Shown piece by piece: positions 1-11,319 of a stretch of 64,000 bases of DNA. Each line of letters opens with the position of its first letter. Positions within the stretch are counted from its first letter, which is position 1. Source of the DNA: Petunia secreta. Taxonomy: Eukaryota > Streptophyta > Magnoliopsida > Solanales > Solanaceae. The stretch is from assembly GCA_029990175.1 (NCBI GenBank), contig JARKIP010000193.1, forward strand, positions 248,001 through 312,000, read 5' to 3'. The notes under the pieces were generated by a model. That model did no database searches, was not told the origin of the DNA, and was given only the letters and a program-made list of their open reading frames with translations. Both the position numbers and the translations under genes were made by a program.

Positions 1-302
1 ATAGTATTACTCTTGACCAGCTAGCCTATCTAACATCTGATCAATAAAGGGGAGGGAAAAGTGGTCCTTTCGGGTGGCTTTATTCAATTTTCTATAATCA
101 ATACACACCCTCCACCCCGTAACAGTTCTTGTGGGGATAAGTTTATTATTCTCATTTTGCACCACTGTCATCCCTCCCCTTTTAGGGACACATTGTACTG
201 GACTTACCCACTTGCTGTCAGAGATAGGAAAAATCATACCTGCATCTAACCATTTAATGACCTCTTTCTTTACAACATCTTTCATGATTGGATTGAGGCG
301 AC
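1..302 (-). pseudogene. Reverse transcriptase N-terminal fragment of element A
   Basis: An open stretch of about 92 codons (285 to 7) encodes the start of a Ty3/gypsy RT. It shows the WVSPVQCVPKRGG segment, then GWRVCIDYRKLN, then LPFIDQMLDRLAGQE at the window edge. The catalytic YxDD box would lie further left, outside the window. Upstream coding sequence resumes at 4013 after the solo LTR insertion (308-4007). The fragment is useful because it preserves the TVTGWRVCIDYR segment that is deleted in the homologous RT of element D (near 33.0 kb). As part of an interrupted polyprotein it is not functional. Confidence 0.85.
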
Positions 303-3300
303 GTTGATGTTGAACCCCTAAAAAAATTAACCCCGAGGGGCTAAATTTAGGAATATCAACTGAATGGACTAACTCTTTTGGAGTTTTTTGGAGTCGCCAC
401 TCAATTTAAGGAAAAACAGGGAACCAAATAAGTAAATGCGTGCAAAACTCCGTTTTTATAAAAAACGGTCTTTCATTAAGAGATTCTAAAGGTAAGAGGT
501 TTTGCTAATTTAGAAAGAAGGTTTTTAAGGCACTTTCGAAATTCCGTTAAAAACCAGTTAATCCGACAGGTTTCCAAAATATTTGCAAGCACTATTTATG
601 CGCTTTTTCTAAAAATAATTAATTGAACTATTAATTAATTCAACTAATTAAATTTAGCAAGTTTTCAAAAGATTTAAAATTTATTTGAAAGCTTTAACTA
701 TTTGTAAAATAAAATAAAGTAAAATAAAAGCGCATTTTCTTTTGAAAAAGGAGCGATTTAATCATCCTAATTTCTTTGCCAACTCGTATGTGACAGTGCA
801 TAAATGGCACTTGCTTAATTTCAACTTTAAAATCCGAGTTTCTTATCATAAGATGGAACTTTAGGTTTCAAGTCGCTTTTTGCAAAGTTGTTTCGGGACA
901 TTTAGAAGTTAATTAAACTTCATTATAAATTTCGACTTTTTAAAGAAACTACTTCATATCAATAAGATAGAAGTCTTTCCTTATAGTCATTATTATGCGT
1001 GGTTTTGAAAATTTATAAAATTTGGCACGCATTTGCTTAAATGGCCTGATTTGCAATAAATTAAATAACAACTCAAAATTAAAAGGTAATGAACATAAAG
1101 TAAAATAGCCATGCAAATAATCCAATATTACTCATAAATAAATTACTAATAAATTATTCTACAAAATTTACGTAAATATCCTAAAGGGAAAAAGAGGATA
1201 AGAGTTAAGAGATAGAACCCGGAAAGCAAACTCGCGAAACGAGCCTTGAATTTCTGAATTTTCTAAAGTCTTAAAAACTTGAGCGCGAGTCTTGACCCCA
1301 AATGCAACTCCAATGCCAATAAGCCATCCCCATTTTGTGAGTTAGCCGAACTCGATCCCAAGATTGAAAATAAACTCCCGCAGATGGTATTATGCACAGA
1401 ATAAGAGAGAAACGATTAGGAAATTGATTCACACATAACTAGCAATCAAATAAAAGAAAAAAGAGTACAAAATTTGCATCAGAGAAATTTTTTTATTAAG
1501 TACAAAACTTCGTGGAATAATAGTGAACATGCAGCCAAGTAACAGAATGACAAACGTCTACTTTTTTTTAATAAAACAAGGGGTAAGGAATCAACTATCA
1601 ACTTTATTTGATGAAGGAATCAACAATCTTTGATACCAGAATTGATCAAGGCGGTTACATTAACTCGCTTTAGGTATAGTCTAGAGTTGTAGCATGACCT
1701 TTAACTATCCGCTTCTTGATGAATTTCACTTTCTTGGTCACAACTGATAAGTAGCTCACTTGCTCTATGAATGTTAAGCTACACTTTATGTAAACTTATA
1801 TTGGTAACACTTTACCAATTTCTATAAAAGTCCAGCACAACAATTCGAGCATTAAAAGTAAGCAGCTTTAACACATTAGTTAACATGTAGCAGCCATATG
1901 CTGCTCCAAAAATAGGATTTAAGAACCTGATGAATTAATAGAAGAACTTTGAAAATTTCAAACATGATCTTCACTTAAATAACTTTAAAAATTGAAACTC
2001 CCTAAGTAAGAATCAAATACCTTTCTCTTTTAAAACAAAACTAAAGCAACTTAACACTAAAAAAACATGATTTCATGCTATAACTTACTCAACATGAACT
2101 CTTTAAAGTACACAGAGAGGGAACAATGTCAAAGGACAAGTTACTATGAAATTAGCAACTAGCGATAAGCTCCATTCACTAGCAAACTTCTCACACATCC
2201 TCCAAAACAACAATTCAACTAATCACCTAAGAACAACCCTCACACACTTAGAACAACAGAATAGAACCCTGCCCTTTCTCCCTCATTCAAACAACAAACT
2301 AAGAACAGGCTCAGACCTGCAGCCTCTTCTCATAACCTGCCTCCTCTAATCATCAGCACACAAGCACACAAACAAGAACAGGCCTTTTCAGCACCTACAA
2401 CAATCATTAGGACACCAACACGCACCTGCACTATCCCACGGAAACAATCCTTTCTCACAACCTGCTGAACTGCATACACCACATACAAATCCCTACACGC
2501 AAATAGGGAACTAAGAACAACCCTTCATCTGATAAAACAGAGAACCAACCTCATTCAAACACCTACAAACCATGAAACAAACTCCTTTCGCCCTCCAGAC
2601 ACCTGAACAAACTATCTGCAATCACTAAAAACTCCTGTATCCTCCTAAATTCTAGGCAAACAAGACCTGCACACACACACAGGCCCTTGAATTAAATTCA
2701 GCTTTCCCTGAACCCCTGCTTCTCTACAAGCAACTTAAACATCACCTCCAGACCTGCCTAAACAGCCTACAAACATCCAGGACCAGCTAGCATACAACTC
2801 TGAACCTCAGACCTTCACATACAACCTGCACGCATACATAACCATCTGCACCTACACACACACACCTCTGCACACCCCTGCATATAACCCTCACAACCTG
2901 CACCAAAACCTGAACAGAAACAGGACCAGGCTGCAGCTACCTGAACCACTATACCTCCTCTATAACATCCATCAACAGATATACAGAACTCCATCAAATG
3001 CAAAGCCAAAAAAAATGCATTCAAACATAAGCAGGTTCAATGCGAGATAAGTTAAGCAAAGGAAACAGTCTACTTATTGAAACTGATTCTAATAGGTGAC
3101 AAGATTCAAACTTTACATACTAAATATTTATCAAAACAGTCTTTTTAATATAAACATTATTGTTCAAACCTAAAACAGCATCTCAATCCCTTAATATGCG
3201 AACTAAACACCAAAACTCAATCAAAATGAGCTACACATTCAAGTCATGTGCTGAAAGAACCTTTTATTCCTATTCAAATAAACAGCTATAAAACAAAGTG

Positions 3301-4012
3301 AACAGTGAAGAAAATTACCTTTCTCAGGGCAGTGAACAAAGAGCGAGGGATCTTAATTCGACTCGAACAAACGCGGAGACTCGAACGAGGTCGACGACTT
3401 GAATGGCAGCGACTTAAATATAAAAGCGACAATGTAAATCAAACCAAAAATATGTAATCACTATATCTTTGTAAAGATTATGTATGTATATTGCTGCTAC
3501 TTTTAACTGTTCTCGGCTGATGCTTCCCTATGTTTTCTTGGCTAAAATCCACTCTCACCGCTGTTCCAAAACTGAATCCCCCTCTTTCTCCTCTTCTATT
3601 TATAGCGGTCCTATTTAGGGTTCTTCAAATGGGTGAGAAATACCCGAACGATCCTTCCAACGGCTCTAAATGGATAAGCCTTCGTACTATTGAGGATGAG
3701 CTGGAGGGGGGACCATTTTTTGGACTGATTTGTTGAAAATTTTAGGGGAATTTCAATTGTCGGGTTAGGGATTTGGACTGGGGGAAGGGAAAAACGGGTT
3801 GGGGAAACTGATATCGGGTTGAGTTTTTTTTTTTTTTTTTTAGTTTATAAGGGATTTGCAAAGGTGGGATAGAAATTAGGCTATCTTTTGCAATTTTATC
3901 CTTTTCTTTCAAAACTCATCAATTACTTTTAACTTTTTAATATTAATTTTAATTTTAAAATAATTATACTTTAACCGAAATTTTCGGGATAAAATTGGGT
4001 GTCAACAGTTGA
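303..4012. repeat. 5-bp target-site duplication GTTGA around solo LTR
   Basis: GTTGA is present at 303-307 and again at 4008-4012. Removing 308-4012 restores a continuous reading frame of element A across the junction, which confirms the insertion point. Confidence 0.93.
308..4007. mobile_element. 3.7-kb solo LTR (possibly Tat/Ogre-type)
   Basis: The segment begins TGTTGAAC and ends GTGTCAACA, so the ends form the short inverted repeat TGTTGA/TCAACA typical of LTR termini. It is flanked by GTTGA duplications. I see no internal second copy of either end, no primer binding site and no gag or pol coding, so it is read as one LTR left after unequal recombination. LTRs this long are known mainly from Tat/Ogre elements, but that assignment is inference. 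It is AT-rich, with a C-rich coding-like patch at 2150-3000 that holds no recognisable protein. The strand of the parental element cannot be fixed from the sequence. Confidence 0.82.
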
Positions 4013-4888
4013 TGCTCCACACTTGACTTGTATCCTTCCTCCATAAAGATCTTGTGCATGCAAAAATCCGGGCTTATACCCTTGATATCAGCTATGGTCC
4101 AACCAATAGCCCTCTTATGCTCTCGTACCACTCTCAACAACTTTTCTACCTGCAGGTCAGACAACAGAGAAGGAATAATCACAAGTAAAGTGTCAGATTG
4201 TCCCAAATAAGCATAACGAAGATGAGCAGGTAAAGGTTTGAGCTCAAGCTTGGGCGCCTCTTCAATAAATGGCTTGGGTGGTGGCCCTAGCTATCTATCT
4301 AGAGGCTCAAACTTGGAAAATCCCATAATAAATTCACAAGAGCAGTCTAAAAGCTGCAATATCTCATCTACATCAGCATCTTCACTAGTTTCTTCTCCCA
4401 ACATCAGTGCTCGATGCAAATCATCATTAGCATAATCATCTGGATCACTCGACTTATCCTCTGGGTCACTCATTGTGATCATGGACAACTCTTCATGATG
4501 GTTGGGAATTTTTAGAGCCTTGTACACATTAAAAACTGTTATCTAATCATCCACCTTCATTGTCATTTTTCCCTCTCGGGCACGGATCACAACATCACCA
4601 GTGGCTATGAAAGGCCGTACAAAGATGATAAGAACTTCCTTATCTCCCTCATAATCCAGGATGACAAAATCAGCGGGCAAAATAAATTGACCAATTTGAA
4701 CCAATACATCCTCAACCACCCTCTCAAGATAAGTAGTAGACCGATCAGCTAACTAAAGTGAGACCTTTGTTGGCTTTGGAGTACTAAGACCCAGTTGTTG
4801 CACACAGACAATGGCATAAAATTTATGCTAGCCCCTAGATCACAAAGGGCTCGACCAACTGCTATGTTGCCCACACGAATAGGAATGG
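4013..4888 (-). pseudogene. Element A protease and protease-RT linker remnant
   Basis: Read from 4888 downward, the minus strand gives an aspartic protease segment with the CDLGASINFMP motif near 4840, then the strand-loop region and an acidic linker (the 78-codon open stretch 4527-4291). It ends in the conserved pre-RT sequence GWTIADIKGIS (near 4120-4080) and HKIFMEEGYK. Several stops interrupt it. The upstream gag-PR junction is broken by the solo LTR at 4894-5694, and the downstream RT by the solo LTR at 308-4007. Element D at 31.9-32.9 kb carries the same domain order. Confidence 0.78.
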
Positions 4889-4893
4889 TGAAA

Positions 4894-5694
4894 TGATGCA
4901 GCCCGAACACGTGCTGATCAAGTGTTCAATCCACCGAGCCCAATGACACGAAGCCAAGCCAAGCTGCTGCACGATGTTCACATTCACTTGGCTTGGTCGA
5001 AGGAAAGCAACTACTCTGAAGTTGAGTACCCGAGCTCAATAACCGAAGGCTTCATCTACAAGCTTGAGTTCAAGAGAGGGAGTGACCGAACCCCATCCGA
5101 ACACTCAGCATCGTCGCCGAACTAAAAGAACATAACCAAAAGGAAGAGCGATCAATGTCAAGAATGAGCTGAGTTGAGAAACCGAGCACCAAAGTTAAGA
5201 AACTCGAGCTCAAGTGTTTGAAGTCACGTGTTCGGTTGAGGGAGTAATCGAACACTCATTAGGCAGCCCTGCTTGGCTTACTCCTATTGGTCGCCTGTGA
5301 CCATTTACTATTTTATCCTTACCGTAGCCTATAAATACTCTATTGCATTTCATTTGTAGGAGTTAGTTGTTGTTGAATCATCAAACATAGCAAGTGCTAT
5401 TGTGAGTCTCCGATGGAGCCGAACCCCGACGTGGGATTTTAAAAAACTTGTGTCAATCGGTGTGAGTCGTTTGAACATTTTTTTCTTGGTCATTCAATTT
5501 GCAAAAAGCGTTGTCTTTCTTGAGGATTGTTGCTTAGTATAGGTGATTCTTAACCTTTATTCAATCGAGCTTTGAGATAAGTTCCTCACTGTTCTTTTGA
5601 ATCGAAGCAAGATTTGTCTTGCTTCTATCTTTATTTCTTGTTGTTTCTTCCGCGATTTTCGTGTACAGCTTACCTCCGGGTTTGCATTGCACCA
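4894..5694 (+). mobile_element. Solo LTR of the element E family
   Basis: The 801-bp segment starts TGATGCAGCCCGAA and ends TTGCACCA, the same ends as both LTRs of element E (9293 and 15163). TGAAA is duplicated at 4889-4893 and 5695-5699. No internal region is present, so it is a solo LTR. It is clearly diverged from the LTRs of E, with changes throughout and a different sequence at the 58-bp duplication seen there. It still contains a 67-codon open frame with the PMTRSQAKLLHD motif shared with the LTR-encoded pol tail of E. Confidence 0.92.
5329..5338 (+). promoter_or_regulatory. LTR TATA box (solo LTR)
   Basis: CCTATAAATA lies at the position equivalent to the TATA boxes of the two LTRs of E. 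It follows the conserved ATTGGTCGCCTGTGACC block about 30 bp upstream. Confidence 0.55.
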
Positions 5695-7505
5695 TGAAAC
5701 TACCTTGATCCTTCAACTTTTGTGGGAGTTTGTTCTGAACCCCGGATGTGTACTCTTCAGTAAGTGCCACAGTTTCAAATTCATTGAGTTTCCTCTTTGA
5801 TGACACTATGTCTTTGATGTACTTGGAATACTTTGGATTTCCTCGGAGCACGTCTACCAGTGGAATATTGATACTAGTCTGACTGAGTATGCCCAAGATC
5901 TTTGTGACTGCGGAATCCTGTAGATTCTTTTGCAACCTTCGAGGAAAAGGAGGTGGTGGTTTAGCAGCAATCACTGCCTCTTACTTTTCTACCTCCTTCT
6001 CGACTTCGACTACTGGCTCAGCTTCTTTTTCTTTGTCAGAGTGTGATTGCTTTGGCTTCTTTGGCAATTCTTCCAGCTCTCTCACATTTCTTAATGAAAC
6101 TGCTTGCACGTGTTCCTTGGGACTGGGGTCAGTATTGCTTGGCAATGCACCAAGTAGCCTTGTATTTTGATTGCTAGCTAACTGTCCCATTTGTATTTCT
6201 AAAGAGCGAATGGCAGTGTCCTGGTTCTGTTGGAGAGTTGTAATCTTCTGATTAAGATCAACAGCCAGTTGTTGTATCATTGCCTCTATTTCTGACGTTT
6301 CAGGCTGTTTCCGCTGCGGTGGATTCTGCACTTGCTGAGTATTAACTTGAGGTTGTCTGCTGCCTTGCCCACCTTGATTACCGCCCCATGAGAAATTAGG
6401 GTGGTTACGAAAGTTAGACGGGTAAGTATTGCCATACTAAGGATTTTAATTGAAGCCCCTACTATGCTGACCTACGCAATATGCTGACTCTGGGTTGTCC
6501 GGGCAAACATTACCTATATGATCAGCTCCACCACACACATCACAGAATGAAGTCGATTGCACTTGTTGAACCTCAGATGAAGCTTGCGGCTTGCTTACCT
6601 GGACTAGTACTGCATCAAGTTGCTGCTTAACAGAGTGTTGCATTACTTACATTTCAGCTCTCATAGCTGTCAGTACATCCACTTCCATCTTTCCATCTAA
6701 CTTGAGATTTTTGCCTCTGCATGAGTCACCTTGATAATGTTGACTTCCTTCTGAAATTTTGTTAAGAATGATCTCTAGCTCATCATACTACTTCTCTAGA
6801 CTCGGTTCGCCACAATAAGCATCCAGCAAGATTTTACTATGCGATTGGAGTCCCTCAACAAAAATATGTCCCAATACCTCTTTCGATTGGTCATGGTGTG
6901 GGAAACTTCTCAACAATACCTTGAACCTTTCCCATGCTTCACCTATCTCCTCTGATGAACTCTGATTAAATGACACTATCTCACTTCTGATCTTTGCAGT
7001 CTTGCCCGATGGAAAGATTTGATCAAAAACTTTTTTGCCAGTTCATTCCAAGAGTTAATGGAGTTCGGTGGTTAGATCAAGAACCACTTCTTTGCTTCAC
7101 CCAGCAAAGTGAATGGGAATATAGTCAGCCGTATATATTCATCCGACACATTACATATTTGTAAGTGTCACTGATCTCCAAGAAATTCTTCATGTATTGT
7201 TGAGGATCTTCATGTGATAAGCCCGCGAACTGACCATTACACTGGAAGAGTCGGATCATACTCTCTTTCTGCTCAAATTTACCAGTAGTGGTGGGCCTCA
7301 CAATAGCTTTGGCCATGTTATCAAGAATGGGTCTGGCCACATCCAGTATGGCGCGGTTTTGACTTTCAGTCATCTTTGCAGGTTCAGAAATAAAGATTTT
7401 CTCTAGCTTTGCTTTGAGTCTGGCCTCCTTCCTTAGCCTGTGAAAAAGTCTTTCAGGTTCAAGTTCAAAAGTGTAGAGTTTATCACCACTCTTGCTCATT
7501 TGCAT
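5695..7505 (-). pseudogene. Element A gag remnant
   Basis: Minus-strand open stretches in order are 7505-7125 (Gag N-terminal region), 6976-6788 (capsid-like, with the WERFKVLLRSFPHHD segment typical of Athila-type Gag), 6643-6446 (zinc knuckle CDVCGGADHIGNVC, pattern CX2CX4HX4C), 6331-5981 and 5974-5561 (basic, lysine- and proline-rich linker towards protease). Stops and frameshifts separate them. The last stretch now reads into the solo LTR at 5694. The same domain order is seen in the better preserved gag of element D. It encodes no intact protein. Confidence 0.8.
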
Positions 7506-7603
7506 TCAAGCCAAAATCTGAAACACCCAAAGACAACTAGAACAACAATTAATCTTGAACAAATAACAAATAAAAGCTAATCTAGAAATTAATTAAATCT
7601 TAG

Positions 7604-7621
7604 TCCCCGGCAACGGCGCCA
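7604..7621 (-). other. Primer binding site, tRNA-Asp
   Basis: The plus strand shows TCCCCGGCAACGGCGCCA, which is the 3' end of plant tRNA-Asp. The element's own (minus) strand is therefore complementary to that tRNA. It lies 6 bp inside the LTR, as expected for minus-strand priming of element A. This is not a tRNA gene, since no cloverleaf precedes it. Confidence 0.92.
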
Positions 7622-7627
7622 AAAACT

Positions 7628-8823
7628 TGCCGCTCCAAATGTACACGCAAGTATACGCGGTCGATCAAGTAATAAAGTGATAAGAAAGTATCGTTCCCAC
7701 GAGGACTATCGATTAACTATTAACTAGAAAAATTTTAATTTAAATATTGTCCAAGAGAGTTCAACCAAATTTCGAGTGTGTTTAATTAAAATAATTAACT
7801 AAAAGTAATTGAAGTAAGAATTGAATGCAAGACAATTCAAGAGTTTTAGATAACAGTGAGGGGAAATATTTCAGGATTATGGGACGTTCACCAATCCAGT
7901 TGCACTCCTCCGCTAATTGAATGAACTTTATTCATCTGAGTTGCTAATCATAGGGTTGATTATACTCACACATCTCTTTCGATACCCTGTTCGCCTATTC
8001 AAGCTACCTTAACGCCTATATGTCTATGGAATTAGAGTTAACAAGAATGCATGTGTTTCTCCTGTATACTGATTAAGCGTGCCTGTTAGGTATATTTCTA
8101 TCCTAACCGCGAAACTATTCCCCGATTCCCAGGTACGGTAACACGCTTTATTTAATTTTATAGCAACCTACGGTTCCCACTTTCGAGTTCAACCTTAGGT
8201 TCATGGATAGTACTTAACAACTGGCCAGGAAATCAAGTAATTCAGAGCAGAATTAAATAAATAACTCAATCTGATAAAAGTTTAGCTACTCATAGACAAG
8301 ATAGCTTTCTCACTAAATAATCTAAAAGTCATGAAACAATCAAGATGGAAGAAGATTTACAACTCAAGTGATGAATCTTTAATGCTCTAGCCTCTACAAT
8401 CATTCTTGCCTCCAAAAGTACATAATTCTCTAAAAATATGTTTACAAGGATTTTTATACAGAATATTCTAAGTGGCCCGCGTTTTTTGCCTTTCCAAGCT
8501 ACTCTAGAACTGTTTTTCGGCGCATACAGCCGAGCATGCCTCGCGCTCATGGTTATATGCGCTGCTAGTCTTTGTTTTCTTCAACTTTTCACTCTTCCTA
8601 GGCCATACAGCCAAGCATGCCAAGCATGGAAGGCTGTATGCGCTGCTTCTTCCTTGTTCTTGTACAATTCACACTCCAATTTCCTTCATTTTGCTCCTAA
8701 AATATTTAAACACCTCAAATTAGTATTTTACCTCAAATCAATCATTGCTGGGCACATAATACAATGAAAACAACACAAAATCTATAACAAATCGACGCCA
8801 AAACATAAGATATACGCCCAACA
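7628..8823 (-). repeat. 5' LTR of element A
   Basis: The 1196-bp segment has TG at 7628 and CA at 8823 on the plus strand, next to the PBS. On the element strand it starts TGTTGGGCGTATATC. The second LTR is outside the window, so the outer end is placed by the TG/CA rule only and no duplication can be checked. Short open frames at 8329-8767 are not convincing as genes. Confidence 0.72.
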
Positions 8824-9120
8824 TCACCCCTCTCCTGCTATTAGCCCACCGGCAGACACCCTCTCCCGCCGGCAGCGTCGTTATTTTTTTGTATTTCACT
8901 GAAGTTATATTGTTGACTTTGTCTATATCATTTCTTTCGACAAGTTTATACACAAATGTCCCCCAAAAAATAAATTATACATGAAAATACATAGATAAAT
9001 GTGTAGACAAGGATAGAAACACAAAAATACACAAAAAAACTAAAAATTTATATAAACATCCATAATACTGGAGAAATCTGAAAATTTATACAGATTTATG
9101 CATTTGCACATACATAGTTA
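8824..9120. other. Unassigned AT-rich DNA between A and the hAT-like element
   Basis: It holds a GC-rich inverted patch around 8850-8876 (CCGGCAGA...CCGCCGG), then AT-rich sequence with runs of TATACA. No gene or known repeat was recognised. It continues on the far side of the hAT-like insertion at 16357. Confidence 0.5.
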
Positions 9121-9128
9121 TACATATT
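9121..9128. repeat. 8-bp TSD of hAT-like copy 1 (left)
   Basis: TACATATT, repeated exactly at 16349-16356 after the right terminus. Confidence 0.9.
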
Positions 9129-9292
9129 TAGGTCTGGGGATCGAGCGAGCGAGCCGAGCCGAGCCGAGTCGAGTCGGGCCTAACCGAGCCCAAGTAGAAC
9201 CGAGCTTTATACATACCGAGCCGAGCCGAGCCCAACTGAGCTTTATTAGAGTTTGACCGAGCCTGAACCGACTTTTTTTCTTGTGTCCCCAT

Positions 9293-10113
9293 TGATGCAG
9301 CCCGAAGTGCTAACAATCCACCGAAGTCAATGAATGATCCACCGAGGCCAATGACACGAAGCCAAGCCAAATTGCTATATGATATGCATATCCAGTTGGC
9401 TTGGTCGGGAGGAAGCATGTGTTCGGAGGAAGAATGGCAAAATGCTAGCGCCGAAGGCTACATCCTCAGATTTTTGCCTGAGGAAAAAGTGAGCGAACAC
9501 CAACTCTTGGTGCTGAGCGGCACAGAGCCAGACACTACAATTATTGTGTCCGAAGTCAAGTAAGTGACCGATAATGAATGTGTTCGAGCAAGCAACCGAG
9601 CATCGAAGTCAAGGCTGCCGAACACTCATTAATTATGTTTGAACAAGCAACCAAGTACCGAAGCCAAGGCTGCCGAACACTCACTTATTCAGCCCTGTGT
9701 GGCTTGCTTTTATTGGTCACCTGTGACCATTTACTGTTTTATCCCGAGCATAGTCTATATATACTCCTTTACATTTCATTGTAAGTTAGTTGTTGTTGAA
9801 TGATCAAACATAGCTGTAGCTATTGTGAGTCTTTGATGGAGCCGAACTCCGACGTGGGATTTTAAGAACTTGTGTCATTCGGTGTTGAATCGTTTGAACA
9901 ATCTTCTTCTTTGGTCATTCAATTTGAAAGAAGGTTGTTCTTCTTGAGGATTGTTGCTTAGCATAGGTGCATCTTGAACTTCGATTCGATTGAGCTTGAG
10001 ACAAGTTCCTCAATGTTCTTTTTGAATCGAAGCAAGATTTGTCTTGCTTCTATCTTTATTTCATTGTTATTTTCTGCGTTTTCCTTCGTGTGACCTTGGT
10101 TTTGCTTGCACCA
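9293..10113 (+). repeat. 5' LTR of element E
   Basis: 821 bp from TGATGCAG to GCACCA, ending 3 bp before the PBS. It contains a 77-codon open frame (9330-9563, pol-tail homologue), a 58-bp tandem duplication around 9589-9700 (GCTGCCGAACACTCA occurs twice), the palindrome GGTCACCTGTGACC at 9715-9728 and a TATA box at 9755-9763. Confidence 0.93.
9755..9763 (+). promoter_or_regulatory. TATA box of element E 5' LTR
   Basis: CTATATATA lies 27 bp after the GGTCAC-CT-GTGACC palindrome and is conserved in the 3' LTR (15625-15633) and solo LTR. It is the likely core promoter for the element transcript, starting some 30 bp downstream. Confidence 0.55.
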
Positions 10114-10116
10114 ACT

Positions 10117-10129
10117 TGGTATCAGAGCA
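10117..10129 (+). other. Primer binding site, initiator tRNA-Met type
   Basis: TGGTATCAGAGCA follows the 5' LTR after 3 bp. The plant initiator-Met primer site is TGGTATCAGAGC plus one variable base. Confidence 0.88.
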
Positions 10130-11319
10130 AGGTTTGAGCTTGTTCTTACAACCTCAAATCCAGTTCGTTTATCTCGTGGTTGTGTCTTTCAGTTTCATCT
10201 TTCTTCCTTGTTGTTGATTGTTGTTGCTGTGGTTTTTTTACCAAAATAAAATAAAATAAAATAAAGTAGAAAAGAAAAAATTCAAAAATTTTGGTTTGAT
10301 TGTTGGTTGTTTGAATCAAATAACCATTGATTCTTGCTTACCATCGTCTGCTGATTCCAACAAGCACCTGTCGTACACGATTTTCGACTAGGGTTTCTCG
10401 AAGATTATTGGACTGTTTTGACGTGTTGGTGGCTGTTACAAACCCCAGTCGCATTTTGGTGGTTATTGATGAAGACTGGTGGTTCTTGATTGTTCTTGGG
10501 TTGTGTTTTGTGCCTAAAAATTTGAAGTTCTGTAATTTGAGCCTTGTCCTTACGCCGGAAACTTGTTACATTGTAACAATGTACGGACGACGTTAAGCTT
10601 GATCTTAGCTCAAAGGGATCTTGAACTGATTTCCTCCGACTTTGTTGATACCGGAGTTGAAAAGGCAACCCAAAGTCTGTTAAAATTCTTGGTCAGTGAA
10701 CGAAGTAAGTTTATCCGTACGCCGGAGTAAAAGCGTCACTGTTCCATTGAAGAAGAAGGGGTAAAGCTGTTACATTCAAAACCCCAGGTGAAATTTTGTC
10801 GGCTAGAAAAGAGAAAATTGGATAAGGTAAAACCTATATGTACCAAGGAGGGACCACTCTTGTACGAACAAGAGTTGGTGTGTTCGAAAGGATTCCAAAG
10901 AGGAATCGAAGGGTAGATTCTCCTAGGTATTCACTTATCTATTTAGTGGATTTCTGGAGTAATTCTTTCTACTCGAGGTCGTACTAACTCATTTGAGCTT
11001 ATAGGAACTCCTGCGTGGGGTGACCGAAGTCCAACTTTCGTAGAAAATTCTTTGACTTCCCGAAGCGCAGAGTAAGTAGCGTCCGTTCCATCGAGTCATG
11101 TCAATTCACTCTTCCCGAAGGAGACAGTATCACTTGTCAAATTCGAAGGAACTGAGAGAAGTTGATCAACCGAGGAAGCCATTGGCTACAAGTTCTTAAG
11201 TGACCAAAACCGAACCCATAAATTGAGTGGACCCGAGTGCCACCCATAAAAGGTGAGGGAATGTGTAAGGCGATTTCTAACCTTAACATTTTATTTGGTC
11301 TTTGATTTGTGCAGGTACC
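10130..11319 (+). other. Untranslated leader of element E
   Basis: About 1.2 kb between PBS and the gag start without a supported coding region. The 89- and 87-codon frames on either strand around 10327-10668 overlap each other and show no known motif. The leader ends in a pyrimidine-rich stretch and GCAG just before the gag ATG, which resembles a splice acceptor. Whether gag is expressed from a spliced transcript is unknown. Confidence 0.6.

Larger units (their letters stand above)
1..8823 (-). mobile_element. Athila-like Ty3/gypsy element A, 5' part, nested and decayed
   Basis: On the minus strand the order is LTR (8823 to 7628), a tRNA-Asp primer binding site (7621 to 7604), gag remnants, protease, the protease-RT linker, then RT running off position 1. 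The 3' half and the second LTR lie outside the window. Two later insertions split it: a 3.7-kb solo LTR at 308-4007 and an 801-bp solo LTR at 4894-5694, each with a perfect 5-bp duplication. Removing them makes the pol and gag segments collinear. The Athila assignment rests on the tRNA-Asp PBS, the CDLGASIN-type protease motif and RT resemblance to element D. All frames carry stops, so it is dead. Confidence 0.88.

Noticed and set aside
2815..3024. Cysteine-rich 69-codon minus-strand frame
   Set aside because: Lies in the solo LTR at 308-4007 in a CA/CT-rich tract. No recognised cysteine spacing and no second exon.
7604..7621. Sequence identical to the end of tRNA-Asp, possible tRNA gene
   Set aside because: Only the last 18 bases are present and they sit at the PBS position of element A. 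No acceptor 5' strand or anticodon arm.
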